Shown here one piece after another: positions 50,315 to 58,678 of a stretch of 64,000 nucleotides of DNA. Origin of the DNA: an uncultured Acidimicrobiales bacterium (GTDB taxonomy: Bacteria > Actinomycetota > Acidimicrobiia > Acidimicrobiales > Aldehydirespiratoraceae); the NCBI GenBank assembly GCA_951812975.1, contig CATOTC010000005.1:306773-370772 (forward strand). The letters run 5' to 3'. The notes below the pieces were generated by a model. It did no database searches and was not told the DNA's origin. It worked only from the letters and a program-made list of their open reading frames with translations. How positions within the stretch are numbered: position 1 is the stretch's first letter; each line of letters opens with the position of its first letter. The position numbers were made by a program, and so were the translations under genes.

Positions 50315-50923
50315 TCACCAGTCGATCAGGTCCCGCACGTGATCCGTTTCGTTGATGGAACGAACCGAACGGATACCGACGAACGCCGCCCGCACCCGGG
50401 TGATGCTGCAGTAGTCGACGATCATCGCCAGCGGGTCCGGGAACTTGAGGATGGAACGCAGGTACACCATCGTGGTCATGCCGTGGCAGAACGCCACAAC
50501 CGTCTTGGACCGGTTGGACTCGATCACATTTTCGAAAGCCCCCACGACACGTTCCTCGAAGGCGTCGAACCCGTCGCTGAAGAGCTTCGCGTGGAGGTCG
50601 CCCTCCAGGAGCTCGGCGACCTCGGCACCGTCGTCGTCCATCTCCTCGACCGGGATGTACGCCTTGCTCTTGTGATCCGACTCCTTGAGATCGTCGATCA
50701 GTTCGATCTCAAGGCCGAGCATTTCGGCCAGCGGCATCGCTGTTTCGTGCGCACGCCTCATCGTCGAAGAGACGATGTGGTCGATTCCCTCGTTGCGCAG
50801 GTATTCGGCGGTTCGTTTGGCTTGCTGGTGCCCGAGTTCCGACAACGGCGGATCAGCCGTCTCATGTTCACCTTCAACTTCGTGACGTATCGGCCGGGCA
50901 TGTCGAACAATGATCAGATCCAC
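50315..50923 (-). CDS. Histidine phosphatase family protein
   Basis: A 202-residue phosphoglycerate-mutase-like phosphatase. The catalytic His is in LIIVRHARPIRHE; the second His is in VVAFCHGMTTMVY, and a Glu in MRRAHETAMPLAEM is in the proton-donor position. An acidic C-terminal half suggests a small phosphorylated substrate. Length is normal for the cobC/gpmB-like group. Function not specified by neighbours. Confidence 0.9.
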   Translation of the reverse strand: MDLIIVRHARPIRHEVEGEHETADPPLSELGHQQAKRTAEYLRNEGIDHIVSSTMRRAHETAMPLAEMLGLEIELIDDLKESDHKSKAYIPVEEMDDDGAEVAELLEGDLHAKLFSDGFDAFEERVVGAFENVIESNRSKTVVAFCHGMTTMVYLRSILKFPDPLAMIVDYCSITRVRAAFVGIRSVRSINETDHVRDLIDW

Positions 50924-50977
50924 GGGTATGAACCCTACGGCGACTACACCCGATCAGCGAACCCGGACGCGCAACAC

Positions 50978-51829
50978 TCAAGGCAAACCGGCTCCGGGAA
51001 CCTCCACACGTACCGTGTCGATGCGTCCTCCACCAGTGCCGCCCACCCGGTCAGGATGGGAGTCCGGTGCTGTCACCAGGAACAACGTGCGTCCGTCCTC
51101 TCCGCCCAGCATGCAGGCAAAGCAGCTCATCTCTGTTTCCACTCGATGAGTGATCTCGCCTCCCTCGAGCACCCGCAGAGCGGCTTTGCCGATGGCATCA
51201 GCGAACCAGATGCCGTGCTCGGCGTCGTAACAGCAACCGTCGGGGGCAGTGCCGGGAACCGCGGCCCACACTCTCCGGTTGGAGAGACGACCAGCCTCGC
51301 CGATGTCGAACGCCTTGAACTCCCGACCGAAGCTCTCTCCCACGATTAGGGTGCTCCCGTCGGGAGTGATGACCGACCCGTTGGGGAACATCAGATCGCC
51401 TGCCGACGCCTCCACGGTGCCGTCGGGCTGCACCAACGCCAGGGTCGCGGGGGCAATGTCGTCGCCTCCATGCAGATCGGCACCGAAATTGCCGACGTAG
51501 GCGCGGCCGTGAGCGTCCACAACCATGTCGTTGCAGTGGAACGTGGCCACTTCGGACAGGTCGGCGTGTTCGTGCAGTTCGGTGCCGTCGTAGCGAAGCA
51601 GCTTCCGGTCCAGCATCGACACCAGCAACAGGTCACCGTTTGGAAGCCAACCCAAGCCCGATGGTTGGCCGGGAATCTCGAGCACGACCTCCACGGTTCC
51701 GTCCAGCGACGCCGCCTTCACAGCATGCTGAAAGAAGTCCGAGAACCACAAGCGCCCGTCGTGCCAGCGCGGCCCCTCACCAAAATCAATCCCCCCAACG
51801 AACGGCTCCGGACGCTCAAGTGTCTCCAT
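50978..51829 (-). CDS. SMP-30/gluconolactonase-like hydrolase
   Basis: A 283-residue six-bladed beta-propeller of the SMP-30/LRE family. The metal site residues appear in GIDFGEGPRWHDGRLWFSDF (Glu), FHCNDMVVDAHGRAYVGNFG (Asn/Asp) and PDGCCYDAEHGIWFADAIG (Asp). The family opens sugar lactones. With the zinc dehydrogenase downstream it could form an oxidation-lactonase pair for a sugar; this link is inference. Confidence 0.9.
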   Translation of the reverse strand: METLERPEPFVGGIDFGEGPRWHDGRLWFSDFFQHAVKAASLDGTVEVVLEIPGQPSGLGWLPNGDLLLVSMLDRKLLRYDGTELHEHADLSEVATFHCNDMVVDAHGRAYVGNFGADLHGGDDIAPATLALVQPDGTVEASAGDLMFPNGSVITPDGSTLIVGESFGREFKAFDIGEAGRLSNRRVWAAVPGTAPDGCCYDAEHGIWFADAIGKAALRVLEGGEITHRVETEMSCFACMLGGEDGRTLFLVTAPDSHPDRVGGTGGGRIDTVRVEVPGAGLP

Positions 51830-52012
51830 CCCGGAACCATAGACTGATCGTCATGTCGGCACACTAAGCGGCCCTTCTGCGTCACCCGGAACTTGTGGAA
51901 CGAATCAAGGCCGACTTGGCCGGCCGCTCTAGGGCGGCACCCTCTGACGCCCGACGGCCACGGCGCATTCCCTCGTTGAACGTCGGCAGCCGCGCGAAGT
52001 CTCCTTTGGGGT

Positions 52013-53164
52013 TCAGCGAGTTGGAGACACGCCCAAGCCTGCGTCTTCGGGGAGGAGTATTCGGCCAGCCGTGATTTCGAGGCGAGGGGCTGTGTCGCTG
52101 GCGAGCAGCGCTGAGGTGGCCAGGCCGTGAGCCTGCTCTGGAAGAGCGGCCGCGGCAACGTGGGCGGCGTGGGCGACACCGATGGCACTGTCGATCATGG
52201 TGGTGACCACGGCATCCGCGCCGGACTCTTCGACCAGCGCCAGCGCGGCCAGCGCCAAGTCGGGTCCGCCGAGGGCTTGCGGCTTCACGACCACGACTGA
52301 GATCGTGCCGGTTCTCAATGCAGTGGCGATGTCGCTGAGGTTGACTGCCGATTCATCGACCGCAACCGGTACCGCACTCGCGGCACCGACTTCGGCTATG
52401 CCGTCAATGCCGGCTGTGGGTTCTTCGCAGAAGGCCACCTGGTAGCCGGCCATCCCGCGCAACGCGGCGATGGCGGTGTCGACGTCCCAGCCGCCGTTGG
52501 CATCAAGTCGCAGTTCAATGTCGTCGCCTATCGCAGATCGTGCGGCCGCGACTCTCGCTAGATCGGCGCGCGGATCGACGGCGGCGACTTTCAACTTGAC
52601 GGCAGAGATGCCCTTGAGTGCCAACCCAGCCGCGGCGGACGCCACTGCTTCTGGTTGATCGTCGGAGACCAAGCCGTTGACCAGGACCGAACGCGGTACT
52701 TCTGTTTGATGCTGGGAGACCAAGCCGTCGACGAGGAGCGAATGCAGTGCTTCTGGTTCCGTCGTCGGCGATACGGCAGAAGTCGATCCGAGTCCGCGAT
52801 GCACCTCAAGCAGCGACGCGATAATCACCTCGTTGCTGCGGGCAAGCAGATCAAAGGCTGCTCCAGCTACGGCCGCGCGGGCATGGGGTTGAGCCTCGAG
52901 TTCGACGAGGAGAGCTCCGACGCGGGGATCATCGATTCTGTCGCACTGCGCCAGCCGGGAGGCCGCGGACTCCAGTGTCGTCCTGCAGTCATCGAGCGAT
53001 TCGCGTGACCAACCCGGCATTGGGGCTGCCTCTCCCCAGCCGACGTGCGTCCCGTCGCTGATCGAGAACAGCACGCCCTCCCGTTGGTTCACAACACCGT
53101 GGGCGGTGACCAGGGGCGACACCAGCCCAAGTCGGTAGTCCCGCAGTTCGGTGGTCAGGCCCAC
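52013..53164 (-). CDS. menC: o-Succinylbenzoate synthase
   Basis: A 383-residue enolase-superfamily enzyme for menaquinone synthesis. Active-site residues are the Lys pair in ISAVKLKVAA, Asp in LRLDANGGWD, Glu in AFCEEPTAG, Asp in VAVDESAVN and the second Lys in VVVVKPQALGG. Start GTG 53164 lies 2 bases after the menH stop; a longer in-frame ORF lies inside menH. An in-frame 51-bp tandem repeat adds about 17 residues (VLVNGLVS-like units) in front of the KxK strand; the usual MenC has one such segment. The length is therefore above the typical 320. Confidence 0.88.
   Translation of the reverse strand: MGLTTELRDYRLGLVSPLVTAHGVVNQREGVLFSISDGTHVGWGEAAPMPGWSRESLDDCRTTLESAASRLAQCDRIDDPRVGALLVELEAQPHARAAVAGAAFDLLARSNEVIIASLLEVHRGLGSTSAVSPTTEPEALHSLLVDGLVSQHQTEVPRSVLVNGLVSDDQPEAVASAAAGLALKGISAVKLKVAAVDPRADLARVAAARSAIGDDIELRLDANGGWDVDTAIAALRGMAGYQVAFCEEPTAGIDGIAEVGAASAVPVAVDESAVNLSDIATALRTGTISVVVVKPQALGGPDLALAALALVEESGADAVVTTMIDSAIGVAHAAHVAAAALPEQAHGLATSALLASDTAPRLEITAGRILLPEDAGLGVSPTR
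52648..52756. repeat. 51-bp tandem repeat inside menC
   Basis: Copies begin at 52648, 52699 and (partial) 52750, each with CTTCTG and the first two with GAGACCAAGCCG. The unit encodes 17 residues (LVDGLVSQHQT and LVNGLVSDDQP), keeping the frame. Confidence 0.8.
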
Positions 53165-53166
53165 GG

Positions 53167-53982
53167 TCAACCCGAGCCCATCTGGCTGCGGACGACGGCC
53201 GCGACCGCATCGGGCTGCTCGAGATGCGCCGCGTGGCCTGCGTCGTCGATCACGGCGATCTCGGCGTTGGGCATCCGGGCAGCCATATCGACGGCGATCC
53301 AGGTGAACTTCGGGTCTTGCGCGCCCACGACGAACACAGTGGGAACGGCACACGACTCGAGGTCGTCGTGCAACGGTGCCATCACGCCGGTTCCAGCCGC
53401 ACGCAGGCTTCGGGCCAACCCGGCGGCTGAGTTTCGCAACCGTTGTGCCCGAGACGCCGCCAAGAAGCCCTCTCCGAGACGTGCCTGCGTGGCGAACAAC
53501 GGATTCGCCATCCAACGGTCGACGAACGCTTCCAGACCATCCTGTTCGATACTCTCGGCCAACTTCTGGTCGAACTCGCGCCTCTCGGCGCGTTCAGCCT
53601 CGGTCGACAGGCCCGCCGATGCACCGATGACTGTAAGCGAGCGCAACAGATCTGGACGCCGACAAGCCAGCGTCAGAGCCACCCTGCCCCCCATCGAATA
53701 TCCGACGAGATGGAACGAACCGCTCGCACACTCCTCGCCGATTACCGCAATGTGCTCGGCCATCGCGTCAACCGAATATTCCCGTTCATCGCCAGGGATA
53801 CTGCTGCGGCCGTGGCCGACCAAGTCTGGGAGTGTCACTTCAGCATCGTTCTCAAGTTCCGAAGCCAAGCCCTCCATCGTTGTGCCATCGCCCGTGAAGC
53901 CATGCAGCAGAACCACCGGCGACCCGCTCCCCCGTCGATCAACATGGAGGTCCACCCCTGGCGCCACCGTCACCAGGTTCAC
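53167..53982 (-). CDS. menH: 2-Succinyl-6-hydroxy-2,4-cyclohexadiene-1-carboxylate synthase
   Basis: A 271-residue alpha/beta hydrolase. VVLLHGFTGDGTTMEGLASE (oxyanion), PDLVGHGRSS, the nucleophile elbow HLVGYSMGGRVALTLA, Asp in VVGAQDPKFT and His in IDDAGHAAHLEQP make a full triad. The G-x-S-x-G and HGF patterns match MenH. It lies between menD and menC (13 and 2 bases gap), which supports the assignment. Confidence 0.9.
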   Translation of the reverse strand: MNLVTVAPGVDLHVDRRGSGSPVVLLHGFTGDGTTMEGLASELENDAEVTLPDLVGHGRSSIPGDEREYSVDAMAEHIAVIGEECASGSFHLVGYSMGGRVALTLACRRPDLLRSLTVIGASAGLSTEAERAERREFDQKLAESIEQDGLEAFVDRWMANPLFATQARLGEGFLAASRAQRLRNSAAGLARSLRAAGTGVMAPLHDDLESCAVPTVFVVGAQDPKFTWIAVDMAARMPNAEIAVIDDAGHAAHLEQPDAVAAVVRSQMGSG

Positions 53983-53995
53983 GCGCCGACCATGC

Positions 53996-55861
53996 TCACG
54001 AGACGGCGGCGCTCACCGCGCCGGCGATGGCTCGGTGTTGTGCCAGATCGGCATCGGGATCCACCGAAACGAGGACGACGTCCACGCCCGGCGTGTTGCT
54101 CTCGCAGGCTGAGCGCAGTGCCTCGGCTAGCTCGGATGCTGAGGCCGCCTCGCTCATGCGCACGCCGCCAACACCGTCGAAACCGGCCAGATCGAGGCCG
54201 TGGGGCGTACGAAAGAGCGTCTCAAAGTCGACCTCATCGCCACGGGAGGCGATCGGGAGAGACGAGAAGATGCCCCCGCCGTTGTTGTCGATACAAACAA
54301 CGGTCATGTGCAGGCCACAGCGAACCGCGCCGAACAGGGCGCCGAGATCGTGCAACAGCGCAATATCGCCGATGAACAGCACCACAGGACCATCGTGTTG
54401 CGATGCCAGACCCAACGCGGTCGAGGTGACGCCGTCGATACCACTCGCCCCGCGGTTGCCGACGAAATCGATGCGAGGGCCTCGGGTCGTGACGAACGAG
54501 TCGAGTTCGCGCACCGGCATGGAGTTTGAGGCCATCACCAGAGTCCCATCGGGCACCGTTTCGGCCAACACAGAAGTGACCAGGGCGCTCAGCAGAGGGC
54601 CTCGCTTGATCTCGTCGCTGATGACCCGACCAGCGATCAGCTCCAGTTCCTTCCAGCGCTCACACCAGGCCGATCCTCGGCGAACGACATCTGTTGCTCC
54701 GGTCAGTACTGTTACCGGGTCTGCCGCCAGGTGGCGGGTGACGATGAATGAGGGGTCGTTCCAGCGATTCGCCGGGTCGACCAGGACCACATGGGTGGGC
54801 CGATGGGCTTCAAGCCACAGCCGCAGGGGTTTCGTCGTCGGGGTGCCTCCGACCCGAACTACCAGATCAGGGCGCAGTTCCTCGCCGACACCGGAGTGGC
54901 GAAGTATGTGGTCGGCGTTGGCAATCACGGTCCCGGGCGAGGGACCGCGGGCACGTCGGGTGCCTGCGACCGGTTCGCCGACGACGGGCCACGCGGTTGC
55001 TGCGCTCAACTCCATCGCCGCGGCAACCACTTCGTTCTGCGCCTCGAGACCAGCCGCCGCGTCGGGTCCGACGATGATCACCCCCCGTTCGTAAGACTTC
55101 AGGTCTGCCAGCGAAGCGGCGCTTTCGCCGGGCGCAGCCGGAGCCGCGGGAATCGGTGGCTCTATCTCGCCGGGCACGGTGCTTTCGCCGGGCGCAGCCG
55201 GAGCCGCGGCGGTGCTAACGCCGGGCGTGACCGGAGCCCCATGATCTCGGGCCTCGACTACTGGCACGGCAGCGAACGGCTCGAGGGGTTCTCGCAGGGG
55301 CCAGTTGAGGTGGACTGGACCTGGGTTGATACCGGTGGCAGAGGCCACAGCACGGTGCGCGATCACGCGGCCCTGCGTCGGAGTCAAATCACCGGCGACT
55401 GCCAGATCAACTGCCCAGCGGGTCGTCGCACCGTAGACCTTGACTTGATCGATGGTCTGGGCCGAACCCCAGCCCCGCAGTTCGGGGGGGCGGTCGGCAG
55501 TGCAGACGATCATCGGCACGCCCGCTTGGTGCGCCTCGATGACCGCCGGCAGGTAGTTCGCCGCCGCCGTGCCCGAAGTGCACACCAGCACCGAGGGCCT
55601 ACCCGTGCGGCGAGCTTGGCCCAAAGCGAAGAATCCTGCTGATCGTTCGTCAAGCTGGATCCAAGTGCGGAGCCTGGGCTGGGCATGCAAGGTGAGAGCC
55701 AGAGCGGTCGACCGTGAACCCGGGCTGATCACCACATCGGTCACGCCGTGTTCCACCAGCCCCGCAGTAAACGAAGCCACCGTGTCGTAGACAGGATCAG
55801 CGGCCGACACAGGATCAGCGGCCGACACAGGATCAGCGGCCGACACAGGATCAGCAGGCAT
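53996..55861 (-). CDS. menD: SEPHCHC synthase (menaquinone ThDP enzyme)
   Basis: A 621-residue thiamine enzyme joining isochorismate and 2-oxoglutarate. TDVVISPGSRSTALALTLHA, the cofactor Glu in QLDERSAGFFALGQA, VLVCTSGTAAANYLPAVIEA, and the ThDP region VLFIGDIALLHDLGALF are all present. Two expansions make it longer than the usual 550: an N-terminal four-fold DPVSAA repeat and a linker with repeated AAPAAPGES in the middle domain (about residues 215-250). It overlaps menF by 11 bases. Confidence 0.95.
   Translation of the reverse strand: MPADPVSAADPVSAADPVSAADPVYDTVASFTAGLVEHGVTDVVISPGSRSTALALTLHAQPRLRTWIQLDERSAGFFALGQARRTGRPSVLVCTSGTAAANYLPAVIEAHQAGVPMIVCTADRPPELRGWGSAQTIDQVKVYGATTRWAVDLAVAGDLTPTQGRVIAHRAVASATGINPGPVHLNWPLREPLEPFAAVPVVEARDHGAPVTPGVSTAAAPAAPGESTVPGEIEPPIPAAPAAPGESAASLADLKSYERGVIIVGPDAAAGLEAQNEVVAAAMELSAATAWPVVGEPVAGTRRARGPSPGTVIANADHILRHSGVGEELRPDLVVRVGGTPTTKPLRLWLEAHRPTHVVLVDPANRWNDPSFIVTRHLAADPVTVLTGATDVVRRGSAWCERWKELELIAGRVISDEIKRGPLLSALVTSVLAETVPDGTLVMASNSMPVRELDSFVTTRGPRIDFVGNRGASGIDGVTSTALGLASQHDGPVVLFIGDIALLHDLGALFGAVRCGLHMTVVCIDNNGGGIFSSLPIASRGDEVDFETLFRTPHGLDLAGFDGVGGVRMSEAASASELAEALRSACESNTPGVDVVLVSVDPDADLAQHRAIAGAVSAAVS
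55121..55209. repeat. 60-bp-spaced duplicate inside menD
   Basis: A 29-base segment beginning GCTTTCGCCGGGCGCAGCCG occurs at 55121 and 55181. It encodes the PAAPGES units of the MenD linker. In frame, so tolerated. Confidence 0.75.
55791..55860. repeat. 18-bp tandem repeat at the menD start
   Basis: Units of ACAGGATCAGCGGCCGAC start at 55791, 55809 and 55827, with a partial one at 55845. They code for the DPVSAA repeats at the MenD N-terminus. Part of the repeat overlaps the end of menF. Confidence 0.9.
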
Positions 55862-57881
55862 TTCGGGCCTCCATTACATCAAGCAGGGCGCGCAGCTTCA
55901 CGCCGGTCTCGGCCAGTTCGTCGCCCGGAACCGACTCGGCCACCACCCCTGCACCCGAGAACAACACTGCGGCTGAATCGCTCACCAGAGCAGACCTCAG
56001 CGCAACGCACAACTCTCCGTTGCCATCGAGGTCGCACCAGCCGACCGGTGCCGCATACCAACCCCGAGCAAACCCTTCCCGCTCCAGGATCCAGTCAACC
56101 GCCTTCTCTGTCGGCGAACCCGCAACCGCAGGTGTGGGATGCAGAACACTGGCAACCCGCATCACATCCATATCGCTGACACCACCGGCTCTGCGCTGGA
56201 CCTGCGCGCTGATCGGAGTGCGAAGGTGTTGAACCCGAGCTAGCCGCATGACCTCCGGCTCAGGGCGATAACTGCCCTGCAACCCGAGCTCTTCGAGCCG
56301 TGCGATGATGTCGTCAACCACGAACTGGTGCTCAGCACGAGTCTTTGGTGAGGCCATCATCTCGGCGGCCAGAGCCTCATCGGTCATGTTTGCGTAGCCG
56401 ATCTCAGCCGTTCCGGCCACCGCTTCGGTACGGACCTCAGGGCCATCGAGGGCGACGAGTTGCTCGGGGCTCGCTCCCAAGAACTGCCGGTCGCCGACAG
56501 CAACCGAGAAGATTGCGCAGTTCCGGTAGCGATGCCTGAGCCGGTGCAGCACGTCTATGGCATCGACATCGCCCTTCTGGTGGACCCGTGCCAGGACCAC
56601 CTTGCGAAACTCATCGTCGGCGATCACGCAGAGGGCGTCGTCGACAAGGCTGAGGTAGCGCTGGTCATCGGCAGCGACTTCACCCGCGGCTGCTTCAACC
56701 GGCCCTCTCAGAGGCGCCGGGAAATCGGCAGCAAACGCATCAAGGCGCCTGTCGAGGACTGCGCTGACGCGGGCCTCGTCCTCGCCGTCGCCAACTTTGG
56801 CGGATGCCAGCAGCCAAGTCCCGTCGGCCCGGTCGACGACTGTGATCTCCGGAAGCACCCAGAGCGCATCCGGAAACCCGGCCCAGTCAGGACCTGCCGT
56901 TCGCCCATCGGCCGGTGGCTCTGCGGACTGTTCCGCGCAGGTGAACGAGAATCCTCCGACGAGGGCCGGCGCGGGAGCATCCTTGGGACCGATCCGTTGG
57001 GTCCGTGCCGCAAGGGCCGCTCGCGCCGCTGAGGCGGCTGAGAAGCGTCCGTCACCAACCGGGGCGATGGTTTCGACTGAGCCGAGCCCCACGAGGGAAA
57101 GACCGGCCTCGGGGCGAATCCACAGCGTGCGATGGTGCTCAGAGGACGCCGCGAACACCGCAACGGGATCGAGCCGCTCAGCGAGCCGCCTCGCAACAAC
57201 AATGGTGCCCCCGCCAATGGCGGGATCATCACCTAGACGGGCGAGCGCACGGCTTACCAGGGTCTGCTCGAAGTGGCGGGCGACGAGACCGGAAACAACC
57301 GGAACAAGGCGTGCGAGCAGGGCCACGAGTTCGTCACGATCACCGCCCTGACGATCCGAGCGTTGTTTGAACAGTTCGATCGAGTCGTCGACAACATCTT
57401 CCACATGGGTGGCGTGGCGCATCGCCAGAGCCGTCAATTCCTCGAAACTCACACCTGAGGCGACCAGGGTGCGGGCCGCGGCGAGCATCTCGACTGCGTC
57501 TGGTGAGAAGCGCTGCTCAGCCCCTTCACCGCTCGGGGTGATCAAACCGGCACCGACCACGATGTCGATCATGAACTCAGGGATCTCGGCTCGTCGTGCG
57601 AGTTCACCACGGTCGAGGTCCGGGTCGGGAGCGTTGCGATCAGCGAGATCAGCAAGCAGGCCCGAGGCGTCTCCGGTTGACAGTTCCTTGATTTGGGCCA
57701 GGGTGAATCCGCGCTCGGAGAGATCCTGGATCTGGCGCAGGCGACTGAGGTGGGAGTCGTTGTATACGGCGATGCGACCTTGGCGGGCGGGAGCGGCGAG
57801 CAGCTTGCGGCGCTGGTAGTAGCGGATGGTGTCGACACCGACGTCGGCAGCTTCAGCCAATTCCTCGACTCGGTAGTTCAC
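55851..57881 (-). CDS. menF: Isochorismate synthase with N-terminal MerR-type regulator region
   Basis: A 676-residue fusion. Residues 1-75 are a MerR helix-turn-helix (YRVEELAEAADVGVDTIRYY, then LRQIQDLSERGFTLAQIKEL) and 75-225 a helical region like that of stand-alone MerR proteins. Residues about 235-676 are a chorismate-utilising enzyme: KVVLARV Lys, FLGASPEQLVALDG, RTEAVAGTAEIG, HLRTPISAQV, HPTPAVAGSP and the final FSGAGVVAESVPGDELAETG, all isochorismate synthase motifs. There is no in-frame ATG, GTG or TTG at the junction before the GTG in PVAVFAAS. The two parts may be separate genes in relatives. A MerR-type operator lies at its promoter. Confidence 0.88.
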   Translation of the reverse strand: MNYRVEELAEAADVGVDTIRYYQRRKLLAAPARQGRIAVYNDSHLSRLRQIQDLSERGFTLAQIKELSTGDASGLLADLADRNAPDPDLDRGELARRAEIPEFMIDIVVGAGLITPSGEGAEQRFSPDAVEMLAAARTLVASGVSFEELTALAMRHATHVEDVVDDSIELFKQRSDRQGGDRDELVALLARLVPVVSGLVARHFEQTLVSRALARLGDDPAIGGGTIVVARRLAERLDPVAVFAASSEHHRTLWIRPEAGLSLVGLGSVETIAPVGDGRFSAASAARAALAARTQRIGPKDAPAPALVGGFSFTCAEQSAEPPADGRTAGPDWAGFPDALWVLPEITVVDRADGTWLLASAKVGDGEDEARVSAVLDRRLDAFAADFPAPLRGPVEAAAGEVAADDQRYLSLVDDALCVIADDEFRKVVLARVHQKGDVDAIDVLHRLRHRYRNCAIFSVAVGDRQFLGASPEQLVALDGPEVRTEAVAGTAEIGYANMTDEALAAEMMASPKTRAEHQFVVDDIIARLEELGLQGSYRPEPEVMRLARVQHLRTPISAQVQRRAGGVSDMDVMRVASVLHPTPAVAGSPTEKAVDWILEREGFARGWYAAPVGWCDLDGNGELCVALRSALVSDSAAVLFSGAGVVAESVPGDELAETGVKLRALLDVMEARNAC

Positions 57882-57918
57882 AGCGCATCTCGCTCAGGTT
57901 GTCCGGTAGAGCCTTTGA

Positions 57919-57938
57919 TTATAGGAGTATTTACTCCC
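57919..57938 (-). promoter_or_regulatory. MerR-type operator and -10 box upstream of menF
   Basis: On the minus strand, the inverted repeat GGAGTA-AA-TACTCC directly precedes a perfect TATAAT, 38 bases before the menF ATG. An operator in the -35/-10 spacer next to the -10 box is the standard location for MerR proteins, so the fused regulator likely controls its own operon. The -35 box is not clear. Confidence 0.65.
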
Positions 57939-57969
57939 TGAGTCCTTACTCCAAGGTTTGATATATCCA

Positions 57970-57986
57970 ATTCGAGATTTTCGAAT
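57970..57986. promoter_or_regulatory. Inverted repeat at the VapB promoter
   Basis: ATTCGA and TCGAAT flank a 5-base spacer, 11 bases before the vapB ATG in an A/T-rich region. It fits an autoregulatory site for the ribbon-helix-helix antitoxin. Confidence 0.5.
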
Positions 57987-57997
57987 ATACTCCTGGA

Positions 57998-58204
57998 ATG
58001 ACCAAACGGCTGATCGACATAGACGACGACCTCCTCGACAGAGCCCGCTCAGCGACCGGCGCAACCACGATGAAGGAGACGGTCAACGCCGCGTTGCGCC
58101 ACATAGTCGAGTCGGAGCTGCGCCTGCGCCATGTGCGGCGACTCCAGGACCTCGACGGCATGGACCTCGCCGACGACGCCATCATGGCCGGCGCACGGCG
58201 TTGA
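57998..58204 (+). CDS. vapB: VapB-type antitoxin
   Basis: A 68-residue ribbon-helix-helix protein. MTKRLIDIDDDLLDRARSAT followed by TTMKETVNAALRHIVESELR is the typical DNA-binding start of VapB antitoxins, and the tail with DGMDLADD is the toxin-binding part. No clear ribosome binding site is seen; the message may be leaderless. It is divergent from menF and overlaps its toxin by 4 bases. Confidence 0.9.
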   Translation: MTKRLIDIDDDLLDRARSATGATTMKETVNAALRHIVESELRLRHVRRLQDLDGMDLADDAIMAGARR

Positions 58205-58611
58205 GGCCGCTCTACCTGGTTGACAAGAGCGCCCTCGCCCGCATGGCCCACACATCGGTGTCCCAGCGCCTCGGCCCTCTCCTGCTCCACGGACGAGTCG
58301 CCACCTGCCCGATCATCGACCTGGAATTGCTCTACAGCGCCAGGTCCCACACGGACTACGAGGCGATCCTCACCGAGCGCAATGCAATGCCGTCGTTCCC
58401 GCTCAACGAAGAGGTGACGGAGCGGGCGATCGACGTCCAACACCAACTCGCCCGGCTTGGACACCATCGCCTCGCGATCCTCGATCTTCTGATCGCGGCG
58501 ACGGCAGAGGTTAACGACCTCGCGGTCGTCCACTACGACGCCGACTTCGACCGCATCGCGTCCGTGACCGGCCAGCCTGCCGAGTGGGTCGCCCCGCGCG
58601 GATCCCTATGA
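58201..58611 (+). CDS. vapC: PIN-domain toxin VapC
   Basis: A 136-residue PIN nuclease. Asp in LYLVDKSALARMA, Glu in IDLELLYSARS, and Asp in LAILDLLIAATAE and VVHYDADFDRIA give the acidic site. The start is TTG 58201, whose TTGA overlaps the vapB stop; no ATG exists near the fold start. A TTG start would keep toxin output lower than antitoxin output. Confidence 0.88.
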   Translation: MRPLYLVDKSALARMAHTSVSQRLGPLLLHGRVATCPIIDLELLYSARSHTDYEAILTERNAMPSFPLNEEVTERAIDVQHQLARLGHHRLAILDLLIAATAEVNDLAVVHYDADFDRIASVTGQPAEWVAPRGSL

Positions 58612-58678
58612 CTCTGAACCCGATTGGGGGACAACATTCCGCGACGGTGTCACACGGCGTGCGTACCATCGGCTCTTG

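Noticed and set aside
51830..52012. Small gene between SMP-30 and menC
   Set aside because: Short ORFs here have no start context or recognisable sequence.
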